45,538 bases of DNA from an uncultured Prevotellaceae bacterium (lineage in GTDB: Bacteria; Bacteroidota; Bacteroidia; Bacteroidales; Bacteroidaceae): positions 1 through 45,538 of the forward strand of contig CAMVPA010000028.1 in assembly GCA_947169245.1 (NCBI GenBank), written 5' to 3'. Both the position numbers and the translations under genes were made by a program. Below, in pieces: positions 26,301 through 34,904 of this stretch. Below the pieces are notes generated by a model. The model was not told where the DNA came from, made no database searches, and was given only the letters and a program-made list of their open reading frames with translations. Every line of letters begins with the position of its first letter. Position 1 is the stretch's first letter.

Positions 26301-27518
26301 ATCGAAGTGTGACCGGCAGATGTCTCTCACCGTGGCGTCGCTGAAGGCGAGGGCACGCGTGGCGTAGTTCACCGGCTCAATGCCGATGACGATGTTTGGC
26401 CCCGTCGAGTAGCCCTGTCCGTTGTCGTTGCCGCCGGCTCCCTGCTGTCCTGGCGTCAGGTTTGTCAGCAGATAGTAGCCGTCGGAGTTGCCGCCCCAGC
26501 CCCAGTTGATGTGGTAGCGGCGGTTGCCGTCGTAGCCGTCGCACACGAAGGCATGGCCCATACCCCAGTCGCCGGTGTAGCCGCCCATGTAGACAGGGCG
26601 CCCTGCTGCCAGTTCGTCGTAGACCATGACGTCCCAGTCCACATCACTCATGTCGTCTTTCCATACATGGTGTGCCGTGGAGCCCATGCCGAAGTAGTTG
26701 ATCATGGCTATGGGCACCTCGCTGATTTGAGCACCCGACGAGCCGCTGGTGTAGTCCATCTTCACCGACACACCACAGTAGAGCATCAGCTGGGCTACGG
26801 CCGTCTGCTGCTTGGCGCTGCTGCCGCCGTTGTCCACCATGTTGTCCCAGTCTAACGGCGAGCCCTCGGGGATGCCGTCGACCTTGAGCTGGTGCGACCA
26901 CGACGTGTAACCCGGTATGGGAGCCTGCGTCTCGGTCACCATCTTGTCGCGGTGGTAGTAGAGTATCTGGGCCATTGCCGTAGCCACACAGCCCGTCACC
27001 GAGCGGTTGCCGTCGTTGTCCTTCGGACAGAGGTTGTTGTAAGGGCCGCGCTGGTTCCATGTACACGTCATCAGTTGTGCTACCTTCGGGTGGGTAGGCA
27101 CCGTGGCGGCGCGCCGCTGACTGCTGCGGGCGGCCCACTCGGTCTCAGACATCTGCTGCAAACGGGCTATCTGGGTGGTGTAGTGCTCCAGCATGTCCTG
27201 TAGTGCCGGCGGCAGCGTCTCGTAGTCGAACGTGCCTGTGTCGGTATAGCCCAGGATGGGCTCTGTGCGGTCGTCGCCCGACACGATGACGAAGCCTCCG
27301 CGCGTACCTATATTGAAAACATAGTACTCGCTCTCCTCCTTGGCGGCGGCCCTGCGCTGTCGCGACAACCGCTTACCGTCGGCTATGGGAGCCAGCGCGT
27401 GTTGCTCACCCAGGAAAGCGGCGGCCTTCTGGCGTGCCTCCTCCCGGCTTATCGGATTGGCGCTGACAACTGTCGCCGACAGTATGAACGCCAGCATGAA
27501 TGTAAGGATTCTAGTCAT
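23367..27518 (-). CDS. Secreted C10 (streptopain/interpain-type) cysteine protease with BspA-like LRR and EF-hand modules
   Basis: The product is 1383 residues with a signal peptide (MTRILTFMLAFILSATVVSA). A Spi-type propeptide (~25-140) precedes the C10 catalytic domain (~145-385), which has the nucleophile in GCVATAMAQ (Cys ~177), the His in GMGHAFVCDGYD (~322) and HINWGWGG. The rest is modular. A calcium-binding EF-hand/dockerin-like loop followed by BspA-type leucine-rich repeats occurs three times: loops at ~406-418 (DADGDGKVTYGEA), ~853 (DINSDGELSRSEA) and ~1054 (DTSLDGELSLEEA). A beta-rich insert lies at ~610-780 and MBG-like domains at ~1188-1340. The C-terminus (VVYDLQGRRVKMPQRGLYII) resembles type IX secretion sorting domains. 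It is probably a cell-surface or secreted virulence or nutrition protease. Confidence 0.88.
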   Translation of the reverse strand: MTRILTFMLAFILSATVVSANPISREEARQKAAAFLGEQHALAPIADGKRLSRQRRAAAKEESEYYVFNIGTRGGFVIVSGDDRTEPILGYTDTGTFDYETLPPALQDMLEHYTTQIARLQQMSETEWAARSSQRRAATVPTHPKVAQLMTCTWNQRGPYNNLCPKDNDGNRSVTGCVATAMAQILYYHRDKMVTETQAPIPGYTSWSHQLKVDGIPEGSPLDWDNMVDNGGSSAKQQTAVAQLMLYCGVSVKMDYTSGSSGAQISEVPIAMINYFGMGSTAHHVWKDDMSDVDWDVMVYDELAAGRPVYMGGYTGDWGMGHAFVCDGYDGNRRYHINWGWGGNSDGYYLLTNLTPGQQGAGGNDNGQGYSTGPNIVIGIEPVNYATRALAFSDATVRDICRSHFDADGDGKVTYGEAAQVTDLGTAFKGQSIRTFPELYYFTALETITDDAFNGCAALQSLRLPKRLKGIGARAFSGCAKLTSLTLPTGVKTIGAEAFSGCKLLYGFSLPEGLKAIESGTFRDCAKLDEVTLPIGMQSIGDGAFSNCTGLKTVAVKTFAPTMLKMGNDVFSGCQLADATLSVMQSTEEWFAKADQWCDFGTLVVERELSGGRFDALEDGQTYYLYHVGTGQYMTRGEAYGTQAVVGTEPMRFEAHHPSTQAEGIYYLKNDDSSLAYKILFRTNTDSNVGNGVKACFVDGKSSNSKSYWKIQAVDNSAYGDNVYTIQMPSTESGYDKDCYLGIQPDHESGAAEPTYGAYYDVKMSDDEAACLWRFVKYSPEQTQEYKTADQLANLLTLARKMGITAKVERAIYDDIKSPAADIRRAQQSLRRRMNYVDFADVTGQQTFVDLGDINSDGELSRSEAAVMKDLDVKFINDETVTDMDAMQYFTSTTILRTNMFYGCKKLTSVTLPPNIKNIGAGCFQNCTAMQQVTLTVAAPAAIEVDKTSFSNANQANCTLRVPQGSEDQYRQAAVWKDFGHIVGIRLDEQGKALEQLLTTAAEADIDTKAEQAVYDDATSSEADISAAIDALRRKLHYIDMADKKAQNICLVNWDTSLDGELSLEEAAAVETIGELFRNISGLETVDMLRYFTGLTEIPSSAFRGSTSLRTVYVPAGVTSIGEFAFTGCNDLKYLVLMNGETMITQGMMGLPQQGMTLFVPASVIGAYQADEAWSTRCSITEFTDKPVVSAEASRQYGIATATISMIVSGAPVIGEAAFDCAENDDLTTPVGTYPIIVRRGTITDNAVELHEGVLTIEPASVRVTAKSYTRNVGEANPEFTVTYMRFRNKENASVLTRQPDITCEATIDSPAGEYPINVSGAEAQNYVFTYVSGTLTVIDTNPVGAIKGDSGRPDVVYDLQGRRVKMPQRGLYIIDRKKVFVR

Positions 27519-27561
27519 ATAGATATAGTTAGGTTAGTCATTCTGTTTGCAACGATTGAGT

Positions 27562-27590
27562 GGGAATGGTTGCGCTTGGCAATCATTCCC
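27562..27590 (-). other. Hairpin over the guaA stop codon
   Basis: Inverted repeat GGGAATGGTTGC (27562-27573) and GCAATCATTCCC (27579-27590), 11 of 12 paired plus one wobble, 5-nt loop. It includes the guaA stop codon. There is no U-tract, so it is not a standard terminator; it could protect the mRNA 3' end. Confidence 0.4.
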
Positions 27591-29193
27591 ATTCTATGGT
27601 TGCGGGCGGTTTCGAGGAGATGTCGTAGCAGACGCGGTTCACACCGCGCACCTTGTTGATGATCTCGTTCGACACCTTGGCCATGAAGTCGTAGGGCAGA
27701 TGGGCCCAGTCGGCGGTCATGGCGTCGGTCGAGGTGACGGCGCGTAGGGCCACGGGATTCTCGTAGGTGCGCTCGTCGCCCATGACACCGACCGAGCGGA
27801 CGGTGCTGAGGAGGATGGCGCCAGCTTGCCATATCTGGTCGTAGAGCGACACCTCAATGGTGCCGTCCTTCATGTCGGCAGGCACGCCGGCGGCCAGCAC
27901 GCGGCGGGCTTCCTCGCCGCTGAGCTTCACCTTATAGTCGCGCAGGCCGCGGATGTAGATGTCGTCGGCATCCTGCAGGATGCGCACCTTCTCGCGGGTG
28001 ATGTCGCCGAGGATACGCACGGCGAGACCGGGACCGGGGAAGGGATGACGGGTGATGAGGTGCTCGGGCATGCCCATCTGACGACCCACACGGCGCACCT
28101 CGTCCTTGAACAACCACTTCAGGGGCTCGCAGAGCTGCAGGTGCATCTCCTTGGGCAGTCCGCCGACGTTGTGGTGGCTCTTGATGACCTTGCCGGTGAT
28201 GTTGAGCGACTCGATGCGGTCAGGATAGATGGTACCCTGGGCGAGCCACTTGGCGTCGGTAATCTTCTTGGCCTCGGCGTTGAACACCTCGACGAAGTCG
28301 CGGCCGATGATCTTACGCTTCTGCTCGGGCTCGGTGATGCCGGCGAGGTCGCTGAAGAACTTCTCGCTGGCATCGACGCCGATGACGTTGAGACCCAGCA
28401 CCTTGTAGTCCTCCATGACCTGCTGGAACTCGTTCTTGCGCAGCATGCCGTGGTCGACGAAGATACAGGTCAGACGGTCGCCGATGGCCTTGTTGAGCAG
28501 CACGGCAGCGACGCTGGAGTCGACACCGCCCGAGAGTCCGAGGATGACGCGGTCGTCGCCCACCTGTGCCTTCAGTTCGGCGACGGTGGAGTCGACGAAC
28601 GAGGCAGCGCTCCACTTCTGGCGCGAGCCACAGATGTCTACCACGAAGTTGCGGAGCAGCTGTGTGCCCTGTGTCGTATGATATACTTCCGGATGGAATT
28701 GTACTGCCCAAACAGGTTGCTTCGTGGAAGCAAAAGCGGCATTGGTGACGTCTTTCGTGCTTCCGATGACCTCAAAGCCCTCAGGGATGGCGGTGATGGT
28801 GTCGCCATGCGACATCCAGACCTGTGAGTGCTGGTTGAAGCCCTTGAACAGAGGGTTGGTGGTGTCGACGGTCTCGAGGTTGGCGCGACCGTATTCGCGA
28901 GAGTCGGCCTTCTCGACACGTCCGCCGAGGGTGTGCGAAATGAACTGTGCGCCGTAGCAGATGCCGAGCACTGGCAGGCGGCCCACAAACTGGCTCAGGT
29001 CCACCTTGAACGCCTCGGGTTCGTGAACCGAGTAGGGCGAGCCACTCAGGATGACGCCGATGACCGAGGGGTCGTCCTTGGGAAACTTGTTGTAGGGCAG
29101 GATCTCGCAGAAGGTGTCCAGCTCGCGAACGCGACGGCCAATGAGCTGCGTCGTCTGTGAGCCGAAGTCCAAAATGATAATCTTCTGTGTCAT
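27583..29193 (-). CDS. guaA: GMP synthase (glutamine-hydrolysing)
   Basis: The product is 536 residues. It converts XMP to GMP, the last step of guanine nucleotide synthesis. The class I glutamine amidotransferase domain has the nucleophile in GICYGAQFI and the His/Glu pair in QFHPEVYHT. The ATP-pyrophosphatase domain has [14 protein letters not shown]. The dimerisation domain ends in the conserved [21 protein letters not shown] marks the start. It is transcribed from the promoter at 29222-29253, divergent from the peptidase gene. Confidence 0.97.
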   Translation of the reverse strand: MTQKIIILDFGSQTTQLIGRRVRELDTFCEILPYNKFPKDDPSVIGVILSGSPYSVHEPEAFKVDLSQFVGRLPVLGICYGAQFISHTLGGRVEKADSREYGRANLETVDTTNPLFKGFNQHSQVWMSHGDTITAIPEGFEVIGSTKDVTNAAFASTKQPVWAVQFHPEVYHTTQGTQLLRNFVVDICGSRQKWSAASFVDSTVAELKAQVGDDRVILGLSGGVDSSVAAVLLNKAIGDRLTCIFVDHGMLRKNEFQQVMEDYKVLGLNVIGVDASEKFFSDLAGITEPEQKRKIIGRDFVEVFNAEAKKITDAKWLAQGTIYPDRIESLNITGKVIKSHHNVGGLPKEMHLQLCEPLKWLFKDEVRRVGRQMGMPEHLITRHPFPGPGLAVRILGDITREKVRILQDADDIYIRGLRDYKVKLSGEEARRVLAAGVPADMKDGTIEVSLYDQIWQAGAILLSTVRSVGVMGDERTYENPVALRAVTSTDAMTADWAHLPYDFMAKVSNEIINKVRGVNRVCYDISSKPPATIEWE

Positions 29194-29221
29194 TGTTTCT
29201 CTTCTTTGGTAAATTCTGCTG

Positions 29222-29253
29222 CAAAGGTAGTGCAAATCGGACGAAAAAGCAAA
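29222..29253 (-). promoter_or_regulatory. Promoter of guaA
   Basis: Minus-strand TACCTTTG (CAAAGGTA at 29222-29229), 20 nt, TTTG (CAAA at 29250-29253). The leader is about 25 nt. Confidence 0.85.
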
Positions 29254-29324
29254 TTTATTTGCAACTTTCTGAGCGTGCGGCCAAACTTCGGTCAGACATC
29301 AAAGGTGCGAAAAAAGTCTAATTG

Positions 29325-29356
29325 CTTGCACGGTCGGTGGAAAATGACTATCTTTG
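29325..29356 (+). promoter_or_regulatory. Promoter of the DPP IV-like gene
   Basis: CTTG (29325-29328), 20 nt, TATCTTTG (29349-29356). It diverges from the guaA promoter with about 70 bp between the -33 boxes. Confidence 0.8.
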
Positions 29357-29387
29357 CAGCATAAAAACCAGAAAAAACAAAAGAATC

Positions 29388-31601
29388 ATGAAGAGACAGA
29401 TCATTGTGGGGGCCATGCTGCTCCTGGGAGTGTTGCAGGGGACTGCAGGCCAGAAGTTTGAGTTGAAGGACATCATGCGCGGCGAGTTCCGCCAGGAGAC
29501 GATGACTGAGGTGCGCCCGCTGGCCGACGGCGAGACCTACGCCCAGATCAGCGTCGACGGACAGCGCATTGTGACCTACTCGTTCAAGACCGGCAAGCAG
29601 GTGGGCGTGCTCTTCGATGCTGCGACAGCCCGCGGCCCCAAGGTGAATAGTGTTGACGGCTACACGGTGAGCCCCGACGGCAAGCGGCTGCTCATCCAGA
29701 CGGAGACCAAGAGCATCTACCGCCGCTCGTTCACCGCCACCTATTATATATATAGCATCCAGAACAACAAGCTGGAGCCGCTCTCTGACGGCGGGCCGCA
29801 GCAGACGCCTGTGTGGAGTCCCGACGGCAACCTCATCGCCTTCGTGCGCGACAATAACATCCATCTCGTGAAGCTGCTCTACGACAATGCCGAGAGCGAG
29901 GTGACAACCGACGGTAAGCGTAATGCTGTCATCAACGGCATTCCCGACTGGGTCTACGAGGAGGAGTTCTCGTACAACTCGGCCATGGCTTTCACGGCCG
30001 ACTCCAAGCAAATCGTATGGGTGCGCTTCGACGAGGCCGACGTGCCTCAGTACTCGATGCAGCTGTTCAAGGGCCTGTCGCCCGAGCGTGAGGAGTATCG
30101 CGACTATCCGGGCGAGTATACCTATAAATATCCTGTGCCGGGCAAGCAGAACGCCAAGGTCAGCGTGCACAGCTACGACATCAAGAGCCACCAGACGCGC
30201 ACCCTTCAGCTGCCGTTGGACAAGGACGGCTACATTCCCCGTCTGATGGCTACCAGCGACCCGGCTAAAGTGTGCGTGGTGACGATGAACCGTCATCAGG
30301 ACAACCTGAAGGTCTATATGTGCAATCCGCTGTCGACGGTATGCACGATGATCATCGACGATAAGGTAGACAAGTACGTGAAGGAGGAGACGTTGGAGGA
30401 TTTCGTGATTTCCGACAGCCATATCCTGCTGACCAGCGAACGCGACGGCTATAACCACTTGTACCTGTATAACCTCAACGGACAGCTGCTGCGTCAGGTT
30501 GTCAACGGCAATTATGTTGTGAAGAGTGTCTACGGCTATGATGAGGCTACTGGCGACACCTACTTTTCGGCAAATCCCAAGGGAGCGACAGAGAAGCAGG
30601 TGATGGTGGCTCGGCAGAACGGAAAGATTGAGACGCTGACGCCGAAGGCGGGTGTACACAACGCCTACTTTAGTACAAACTTCAAATATTTCATCGACGT
30701 CTGGAGCGACATGAACACGCCGCTGCAGTACACGATTTGCCAAACCAATGGCAAGCAACTGGCAACGCTGATTGACAACAAGGCGCTGCAGCAGAAGCTG
30801 GCGCAGTACGACTTGGCAACGAAGGAACTCTTTACGCTGACGACTTCGGAGGGCGTGACGCTGAATGGCTGGATGATGAAACCGAAAGACTTCAACCCAC
30901 AGAAACGCTATCCCGTCATCATGTACCAATATGGCGGACCTGGTTCGCAGCAGGTGCTCAACCAGTGGGGCATCGGCATGAACGGCAACGGTGCCATCCT
31001 CGAGCAACTGCTCTGCCAGCAGGGCTACATCTGCGTCTGCGTGGACAACCGCGGCACGGGCGGTCGTGGTGCCGAGTTTGAGAAGTGTACCTACCTGCGT
31101 CTGGGCGAGCTCGAAGCGCGCGACCAGGTGGAGGCCGCCCTGTGGCTGGGCCAGCAGTCCTACGTCGACAAGGAGCGCATCGCCATCTGGGGCTGGTCCT
31201 ACGGCGGCTGGAACACGCTGATGTCGATGTCCGAGGGACGTCCCGTCTTCCGCTGCGGCATTGCCATTGCTCCGCCGACGTGCTGGCGCTTCTACGACAC
31301 CATCTACACCGAGCGCTACATGCGTACACCACAGGAGAACCCCAAGGGCTATGACGAGGTGAACCCCATTGCCCGTGCAGGAAAACTGCATGGCGCACTA
31401 CTGCTCTGCCATGGACTGGCCGACGACAACGTGCATTATCGGAACACCGCCGAGTACGTGGAGGCGCTGGTGCAGGCCGACAAGGACTTCCGCCAGCTGG
31501 TCTACACCAACCGCAACCATAGCATCTTTGGCGGCAACACGCGCAACCACCTGTTCCGCCAGTGCCTGAACTTCTTTAACAGTGAGCTTGGCTCTAAATG
31601 A
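29388..31601 (+). CDS. Dipeptidyl peptidase IV-type S9 serine peptidase
   Basis: The product is 737 residues with a signal peptide (MKRQIIVGAMLLLGVLQGTAG). It removes X-Pro or X-Ala dipeptides from peptides in the periplasm. The N-terminal eight-bladed propeller includes the double-glutamate site DWVYEEEFS, which binds the substrate amino terminus. The C-terminal alpha/beta hydrolase domain has the nucleophile motif GWSYGGW, Asp in HGLADDNVHY and His in NRNHSIFGGN. All three catalytic residues are intact. Such enzymes support the peptide-based metabolism of Prevotella and Porphyromonas and fit with the secreted C10 protease nearby. The DUF4861 gene begins 25 nt downstream. Confidence 0.95.
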   Translation: MKRQIIVGAMLLLGVLQGTAGQKFELKDIMRGEFRQETMTEVRPLADGETYAQISVDGQRIVTYSFKTGKQVGVLFDAATARGPKVNSVDGYTVSPDGKRLLIQTETKSIYRRSFTATYYIYSIQNNKLEPLSDGGPQQTPVWSPDGNLIAFVRDNNIHLVKLLYDNAESEVTTDGKRNAVINGIPDWVYEEEFSYNSAMAFTADSKQIVWVRFDEADVPQYSMQLFKGLSPEREEYRDYPGEYTYKYPVPGKQNAKVSVHSYDIKSHQTRTLQLPLDKDGYIPRLMATSDPAKVCVVTMNRHQDNLKVYMCNPLSTVCTMIIDDKVDKYVKEETLEDFVISDSHILLTSERDGYNHLYLYNLNGQLLRQVVNGNYVVKSVYGYDEATGDTYFSANPKGATEKQVMVARQNGKIETLTPKAGVHNAYFSTNFKYFIDVWSDMNTPLQYTICQTNGKQLATLIDNKALQQKLAQYDLATKELFTLTTSEGVTLNGWMMKPKDFNPQKRYPVIMYQYGGPGSQQVLNQWGIGMNGNGAILEQLLCQQGYICVCVDNRGTGGRGAEFEKCTYLRLGELEARDQVEAALWLGQQSYVDKERIAIWGWSYGGWNTLMSMSEGRPVFRCGIAIAPPTCWRFYDTIYTERYMRTPQENPKGYDEVNPIARAGKLHGALLLCHGLADDNVHYRNTAEYVEALVQADKDFRQLVYTNRNHSIFGGNTRNHLFRQCLNFFNSELGSK

Positions 31602-31626
31602 TTAATAACAAATAATAAATAATGAG

Positions 31627-32871
31627 ATGAAACGGCTCCTTTTCTCATTGCTCATTGCTCATTTGTCATTTAGCCCCGTGGGGGCGCAGTCGCTGACGCT
31701 CGAAGTTACCAATCCGTCGGCCGAGTATCGTGAACAGATTGTGGAGATACCCCTCGACAGCGTCGTCCAGCGGCTGGGCTTTCCCTCTTTTGAGAGTGTG
31801 GGCAGGGCTATGGCCGACAGCTTGCGTCTGCGTGACGCTGCCGGGCTCGACGTGCCTTTCCAGCTGACGTTCGACGGCAAGCTGCTCCTGGAGGCTGCCG
31901 TCCGCAAGGGTGGGGTAGCACGCTTCACGCTGTCGAAGGGCACGCACCCGCAGTTCCCGATGGTGTGTCACGGCGCGTTGCACCCTGAGCGCAAGGACGA
32001 CTTCGCATGGGAGAACGACCGTGGTGCCTACCGCGTCTACGGCCCCGCACTGGAGCGGAGCAAGGAACGCTCCTACGGCATTGACGTGTGGACGAAGAAC
32101 ACGCCCGAGCTCGTGGTTGACGACCGCTACTATATAGAAGATGTGGTCACCATTCCCCGCATCGACTCCATCTACCGCAACAATTGGCATGTGCGCGACT
32201 CGCTCTACCGTCTCATCTCCTACCATTACGACCACGGCCGCGGCCTCGACCCTTATCGCGTGGGCGCCTCGCTGGGCTGTGGAGCACCGGCCCTGATGGT
32301 GGGCGACTCGCTGGTTATGCCCTACTGCTTTGAGCGCTACGAGGTGTGCGACGAGGGCCCGCTGCGTTTCTCCGTCCGTCTGGAGCAGAGTCCGCGCATG
32401 GTCTGTGGTGTGCGCGTCGTCGAGCACCGGCTCATCACGCTCGACAAAGGTTCAAACTTCTGTAAGATGGAGGTGTGGTACATGGGCTTCACCAAACTCT
32501 CCAAGCAGCTGGCTCAGGCCACTCCTGCGAAAACCGTCAGATTCTGCTCCGGCGTCGTCCTGCAGCCTGAGGATCGCGAGTCCTACGTGCTTGGCGAGAA
32601 CTACGTGAGCTATGTTGACCCCACCGACCAGCCCAACGTCCACCAGGCGCCGCTCTACGTGGCCGTGCTCTTCCCCAATAGCCAGGTGACCACCCGCCGT
32701 CAGGACAACCACGTGCTGGGTATTGTCAACGACAGCGACTCTACTTCCTTTAGCTACTACTTCGGCTCCGCCTGGGCGAAGTACGACGTCAGAACTGAAC
32801 AGGAGTGGCAGTCGCGCATCCAGTGGTTCCTTCGCTCTGTTCAGCAGCCCCTGCAGTGGCGGCTTCTTTGA
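31627..32871 (+). CDS. Secreted DUF4861-type protein
   Basis: The product is 414 residues with a signal peptide (MKRLLFSLLIAHLSFSPVGA). The mature start SLTLEVTNPSAEYREQIVEI and the dispersed motifs WENDRGAYRVYGPALE and DDRYYIEDVVTIPRIDSIY are those I associate with DUF4861, a Bacteroidetes family often found beside pectin or rhamnogalacturonan degradation genes. The biochemical function is unassigned. It lies 25 nt downstream of the DPP IV gene and may be co-transcribed. The signal-peptide core is encoded by four tandem 7-bp units (31645-31672), so slippage would shift the frame. Its last ~80 nt overlap the antisense truncated YolD-like gene. Confidence 0.75.
   Translation: MKRLLFSLLIAHLSFSPVGAQSLTLEVTNPSAEYREQIVEIPLDSVVQRLGFPSFESVGRAMADSLRLRDAAGLDVPFQLTFDGKLLLEAAVRKGGVARFTLSKGTHPQFPMVCHGALHPERKDDFAWENDRGAYRVYGPALERSKERSYGIDVWTKNTPELVVDDRYYIEDVVTIPRIDSIYRNNWHVRDSLYRLISYHYDHGRGLDPYRVGASLGCGAPALMVGDSLVMPYCFERYEVCDEGPLRFSVRLEQSPRMVCGVRVVEHRLITLDKGSNFCKMEVWYMGFTKLSKQLAQATPAKTVRFCSGVVLQPEDRESYVLGENYVSYVDPTDQPNVHQAPLYVAVLFPNSQVTTRRQDNHVLGIVNDSDSTSFSYYFGSAWAKYDVRTEQEWQSRIQWFLRSVQQPLQWRLL
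31645..31672 (+). repeat. Tandem 7-bp repeat inside a signal-peptide sequence
   Basis: Units TCATTGC, TCATTGC, TCATTTG and TCATTTA are contiguous. Because 7 is not a multiple of 3, the gain or loss of one unit would shift the frame 7-15 codons after the start. Confidence 0.8.
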
Positions 32872-33001
32872 TGGCATCATCATAGCCCGTCAATGCGGCA
32901 AAAGGCGCAAACTGAGCCGCACGGTTCCACATCGACATCCTCGGGTGATGCTTTGGCTCGTAGTGTGGCAAGTTGATGATATCGTCGTAATCATTTATCA
33001 T
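32789..33001 (-). pseudogene. Truncated YolD-like gene downstream of the Y-family polymerase
   Basis: The frame gives 70 residues. The first ~46 (MINDYDDIINLPHYEPKHHP, then RMSMWNRAAQFAPFAALTGY, then DDAIKEA) match YolD-like proteins that accompany UvrX-type polymerases. The last ~24 (AAEQSEGTTGCATATPVQF region) are merely the antisense of the DUF4861 gene end. The family is normally about 110-150 residues, so the 3' half is missing. The start overlaps the polymerase stop by 11 nt, so the two are translationally coupled. Confidence 0.7.
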
Positions 33002-34517
33002 TTTTCATTTCTCCTTTAACTTTGTTGACAATCGTCACGACTCGGCCAATCAAGTGAACTTGTTGGCTCTCGCTGCTCCTATTGTTCTCATTGAGGGCAT
33101 TGCCCGCTCTGTGTCCTCCTATCTGTTCGTTCCGGTCCTTGGCCGTTGCCCCCTCCTCGAAGTTTAAGCCTCGTAGGATGGCGTTCTTGCCGAAACGCCG
33201 TTTGATTTTCAACTGTGCCTCCTGCATACGACGCTCCTTGTCAAGCCGGGCTTGCTCCTCCTGACGTTGCTTTGCCAAGGCCTCGTAGTCGGTGAAGAGG
33301 TCGAGCTGTTCGGGTGACTCGTTCTGTTTCGCTACTGATGCCTCTGGTACCACGTGGTTCGTTGTCAGGTTCAGCCTGCGGATCAGCAAGTCGGGATTCA
33401 CGCAGTGGTCGAAGAGCTCTGCTGCGCCGTCCATGATGAGCCGCGACGAGGAAGTCGGTTTGTCGAAGCTGAAAGAGCCGTGGGCATGCTTCGGTACGGG
33501 CTTGCCATAGTAGTTCGTCGTAATCTCGCCGTGGTATTTCTCGCGAATCTCAGGCCGCGTCAGACACTCCGTATCGTAACCTACAGTCAGTACCAGCTGG
33601 TCGGTCAACAGCTTCTTCGAGACCAGGCTCAGTGCCATACCCTCGGCCATCTCCTGTATCACGACACGGGCTTTGTTAAAGCTGTAAGGCTCCTGCAGCA
33701 CTTGCCCGCTACTGAAGGAGTTCGTCTCAGGCCGATAGGCCTTCACGGCCTCTATCGTACACGGCTCCCAGCCCCACGCATGGTCTATCAGCAGCTCCGC
33801 ATTCACGCCGAACAGCCTGTACAGCAACCCTTCGTTCTGTACCGACATACGAGCCAGCTTGCCCATGGTGTCAATGCCATAGATGGCCAGTTTCTCTGCT
33901 ATGCCGCGGCCCACACGCCAGAACTTGGTGATGGGGCGATAGTCCCAGAGTAGCTGACGATACAACATCTCGTCCAGTTCCGCTATGCGCACTCCGTCCT
34001 TGTCGGCAGGCATCTTCTTAGCCACTATATCCATGGCCACCTTGCAGAGATACATGTTCGTGCCAATACCTGCCGTTGCTGTAATGCCGGTGGTAGCCAG
34101 CACGTCACGAATCATCTTCATCGCCAGTTGATGTGCCGTCAGCTTGTATGAGCCCAGATAGGCCGTCACGTCCATGAACACCTCGTCGATGCTATAGACG
34201 TGTATATCCTCCGGGGCAATGTATTTCAGGTAGGTCTGATATACCTTGGTGCTCACCTCAATATAGTGGGCCATACGTGGCGGTGCGATAATGAAATCCA
34301 CGCCTCGCGCCTTCTGCTTCACCTCAAACAGCCGCGCCCGTCCCCCTATGCCGTAGGCTTTCAGCGATGGTGAAACCGCCAGACAGATGGTCTTGTCCGT
34401 CCTCGATTCGTCGGCCACCACAAGATTGGTGGTCAGTGGGTCAAGCCCCCTGTCCACACACTCTACTGAAGCGTAGAACGATTTCAGGTCAATGGCAATA
34501 TATGTCCGTTCTTGCAT
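32991..34517 (-). CDS. Y-family DNA polymerase (UvrX/UmuC-like)
   Basis: The product is 508 residues. The palm catalytic acidic residues are in YIAIDLKSFYASVEC and VYSIDEVFMDVT. The helix-hairpin-helix and little-finger regions follow. A sliding-clamp binding motif EQLDLFTD occurs near residue 410, then the conserved tail RRFGKNAILRGLNFEEGA. It performs translesion synthesis and, with its YolD partner, belongs to the UvrX/DinP-like branch often carried on mobile elements. The ATG at 34517 begins the conserved N-terminus; a GTG 27 nt upstream lies inside an AGGAGGTGA and is unlikely to be used. No LexA-type box was recognised. Confidence 0.88.
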   Translation of the reverse strand: MQERTYIAIDLKSFYASVECVDRGLDPLTTNLVVADESRTDKTICLAVSPSLKAYGIGGRARLFEVKQKARGVDFIIAPPRMAHYIEVSTKVYQTYLKYIAPEDIHVYSIDEVFMDVTAYLGSYKLTAHQLAMKMIRDVLATTGITATAGIGTNMYLCKVAMDIVAKKMPADKDGVRIAELDEMLYRQLLWDYRPITKFWRVGRGIAEKLAIYGIDTMGKLARMSVQNEGLLYRLFGVNAELLIDHAWGWEPCTIEAVKAYRPETNSFSSGQVLQEPYSFNKARVVIQEMAEGMALSLVSKKLLTDQLVLTVGYDTECLTRPEIREKYHGEITTNYYGKPVPKHAHGSFSFDKPTSSSRLIMDGAAELFDHCVNPDLLIRRLNLTTNHVVPEASVAKQNESPEQLDLFTDYEALAKQRQEEQARLDKERRMQEAQLKIKRRFGKNAILRGLNFEEGATAKDRNEQIGGHRAGNALNENNRSSESQQVHLIGRVVTIVNKVKGEMKNDK

Positions 34518-34563
34518 GATTGGCGGAGTCGTGTCGGAACTCACCTCCTGTTAATGTTGGATG

Positions 34564-34571
34564 CAAAGATA
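34564..34571 (-). promoter_or_regulatory. -7 element of the polymerase gene
   Basis: Minus-strand TATCTTTG (CAAAGATA). No good -33 box is seen, which suggests that an activator may be needed. An AGGAGGTGA lies about 24 nt upstream of the ATG. Confidence 0.6.
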
Positions 34572-34654
34572 GCAAATTATCTCCATTCCATCACCACCTG
34601 GGACACAGATTTAAATGTATTTAGGCAATAGAAGAATACGGGTGGCCTGATAAA

Positions 34655-34733
34655 TACCACAAAAAGCCAAAGTGAAATGCCACAAAAAGCCAAAGTAAAG
34701 TGCCACAAAAAGCCAAAATTATTTGGTGGCACA
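34655..34733. repeat. Three tandem 23-bp iteron-like repeats plus an inverted partial copy
   Basis: Units at 34655-34677, 34678-34700 and 34701-34723 share CCACAAAAAGCCAAA. Directly after them, TTGGTGGCACA (34723-34733) is an inverted match to the TGCCAC start. They lie about 85-160 bp upstream of the polymerase -7 box. Confidence 0.85.
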
Positions 34734-34904
34734 TAGGGCTGTCCCTTGTAACCAAATTTTTGAGTTTTTTTCCCCTTCTTACTCTTTTCTTAGGGTGAAG
34801 GATGAAAGATGTAATTTGGAAATATATCGAGTACCGTGTGTGTGCGCGGTACGTGATGATTTGGAAATTTGTTTACGAAATAAGCTAAGCATCGTATGGG
34901 GGAC

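Noticed and set aside
29292..31391. 699-codon minus-strand frame opposite the DPP IV gene
   Set aside because: Shadow frame; the plus strand has an intact catalytic triad and signal peptide.
34517..34600. LexA/SOS box upstream of the Y-family polymerase
   Set aside because: No convincing palindromic SOS-type site was found near its -7 box.
34655..34733. CRISPR array
   Set aside because: The three 23-bp units abut each other without spacers and there are no cas genes nearby.
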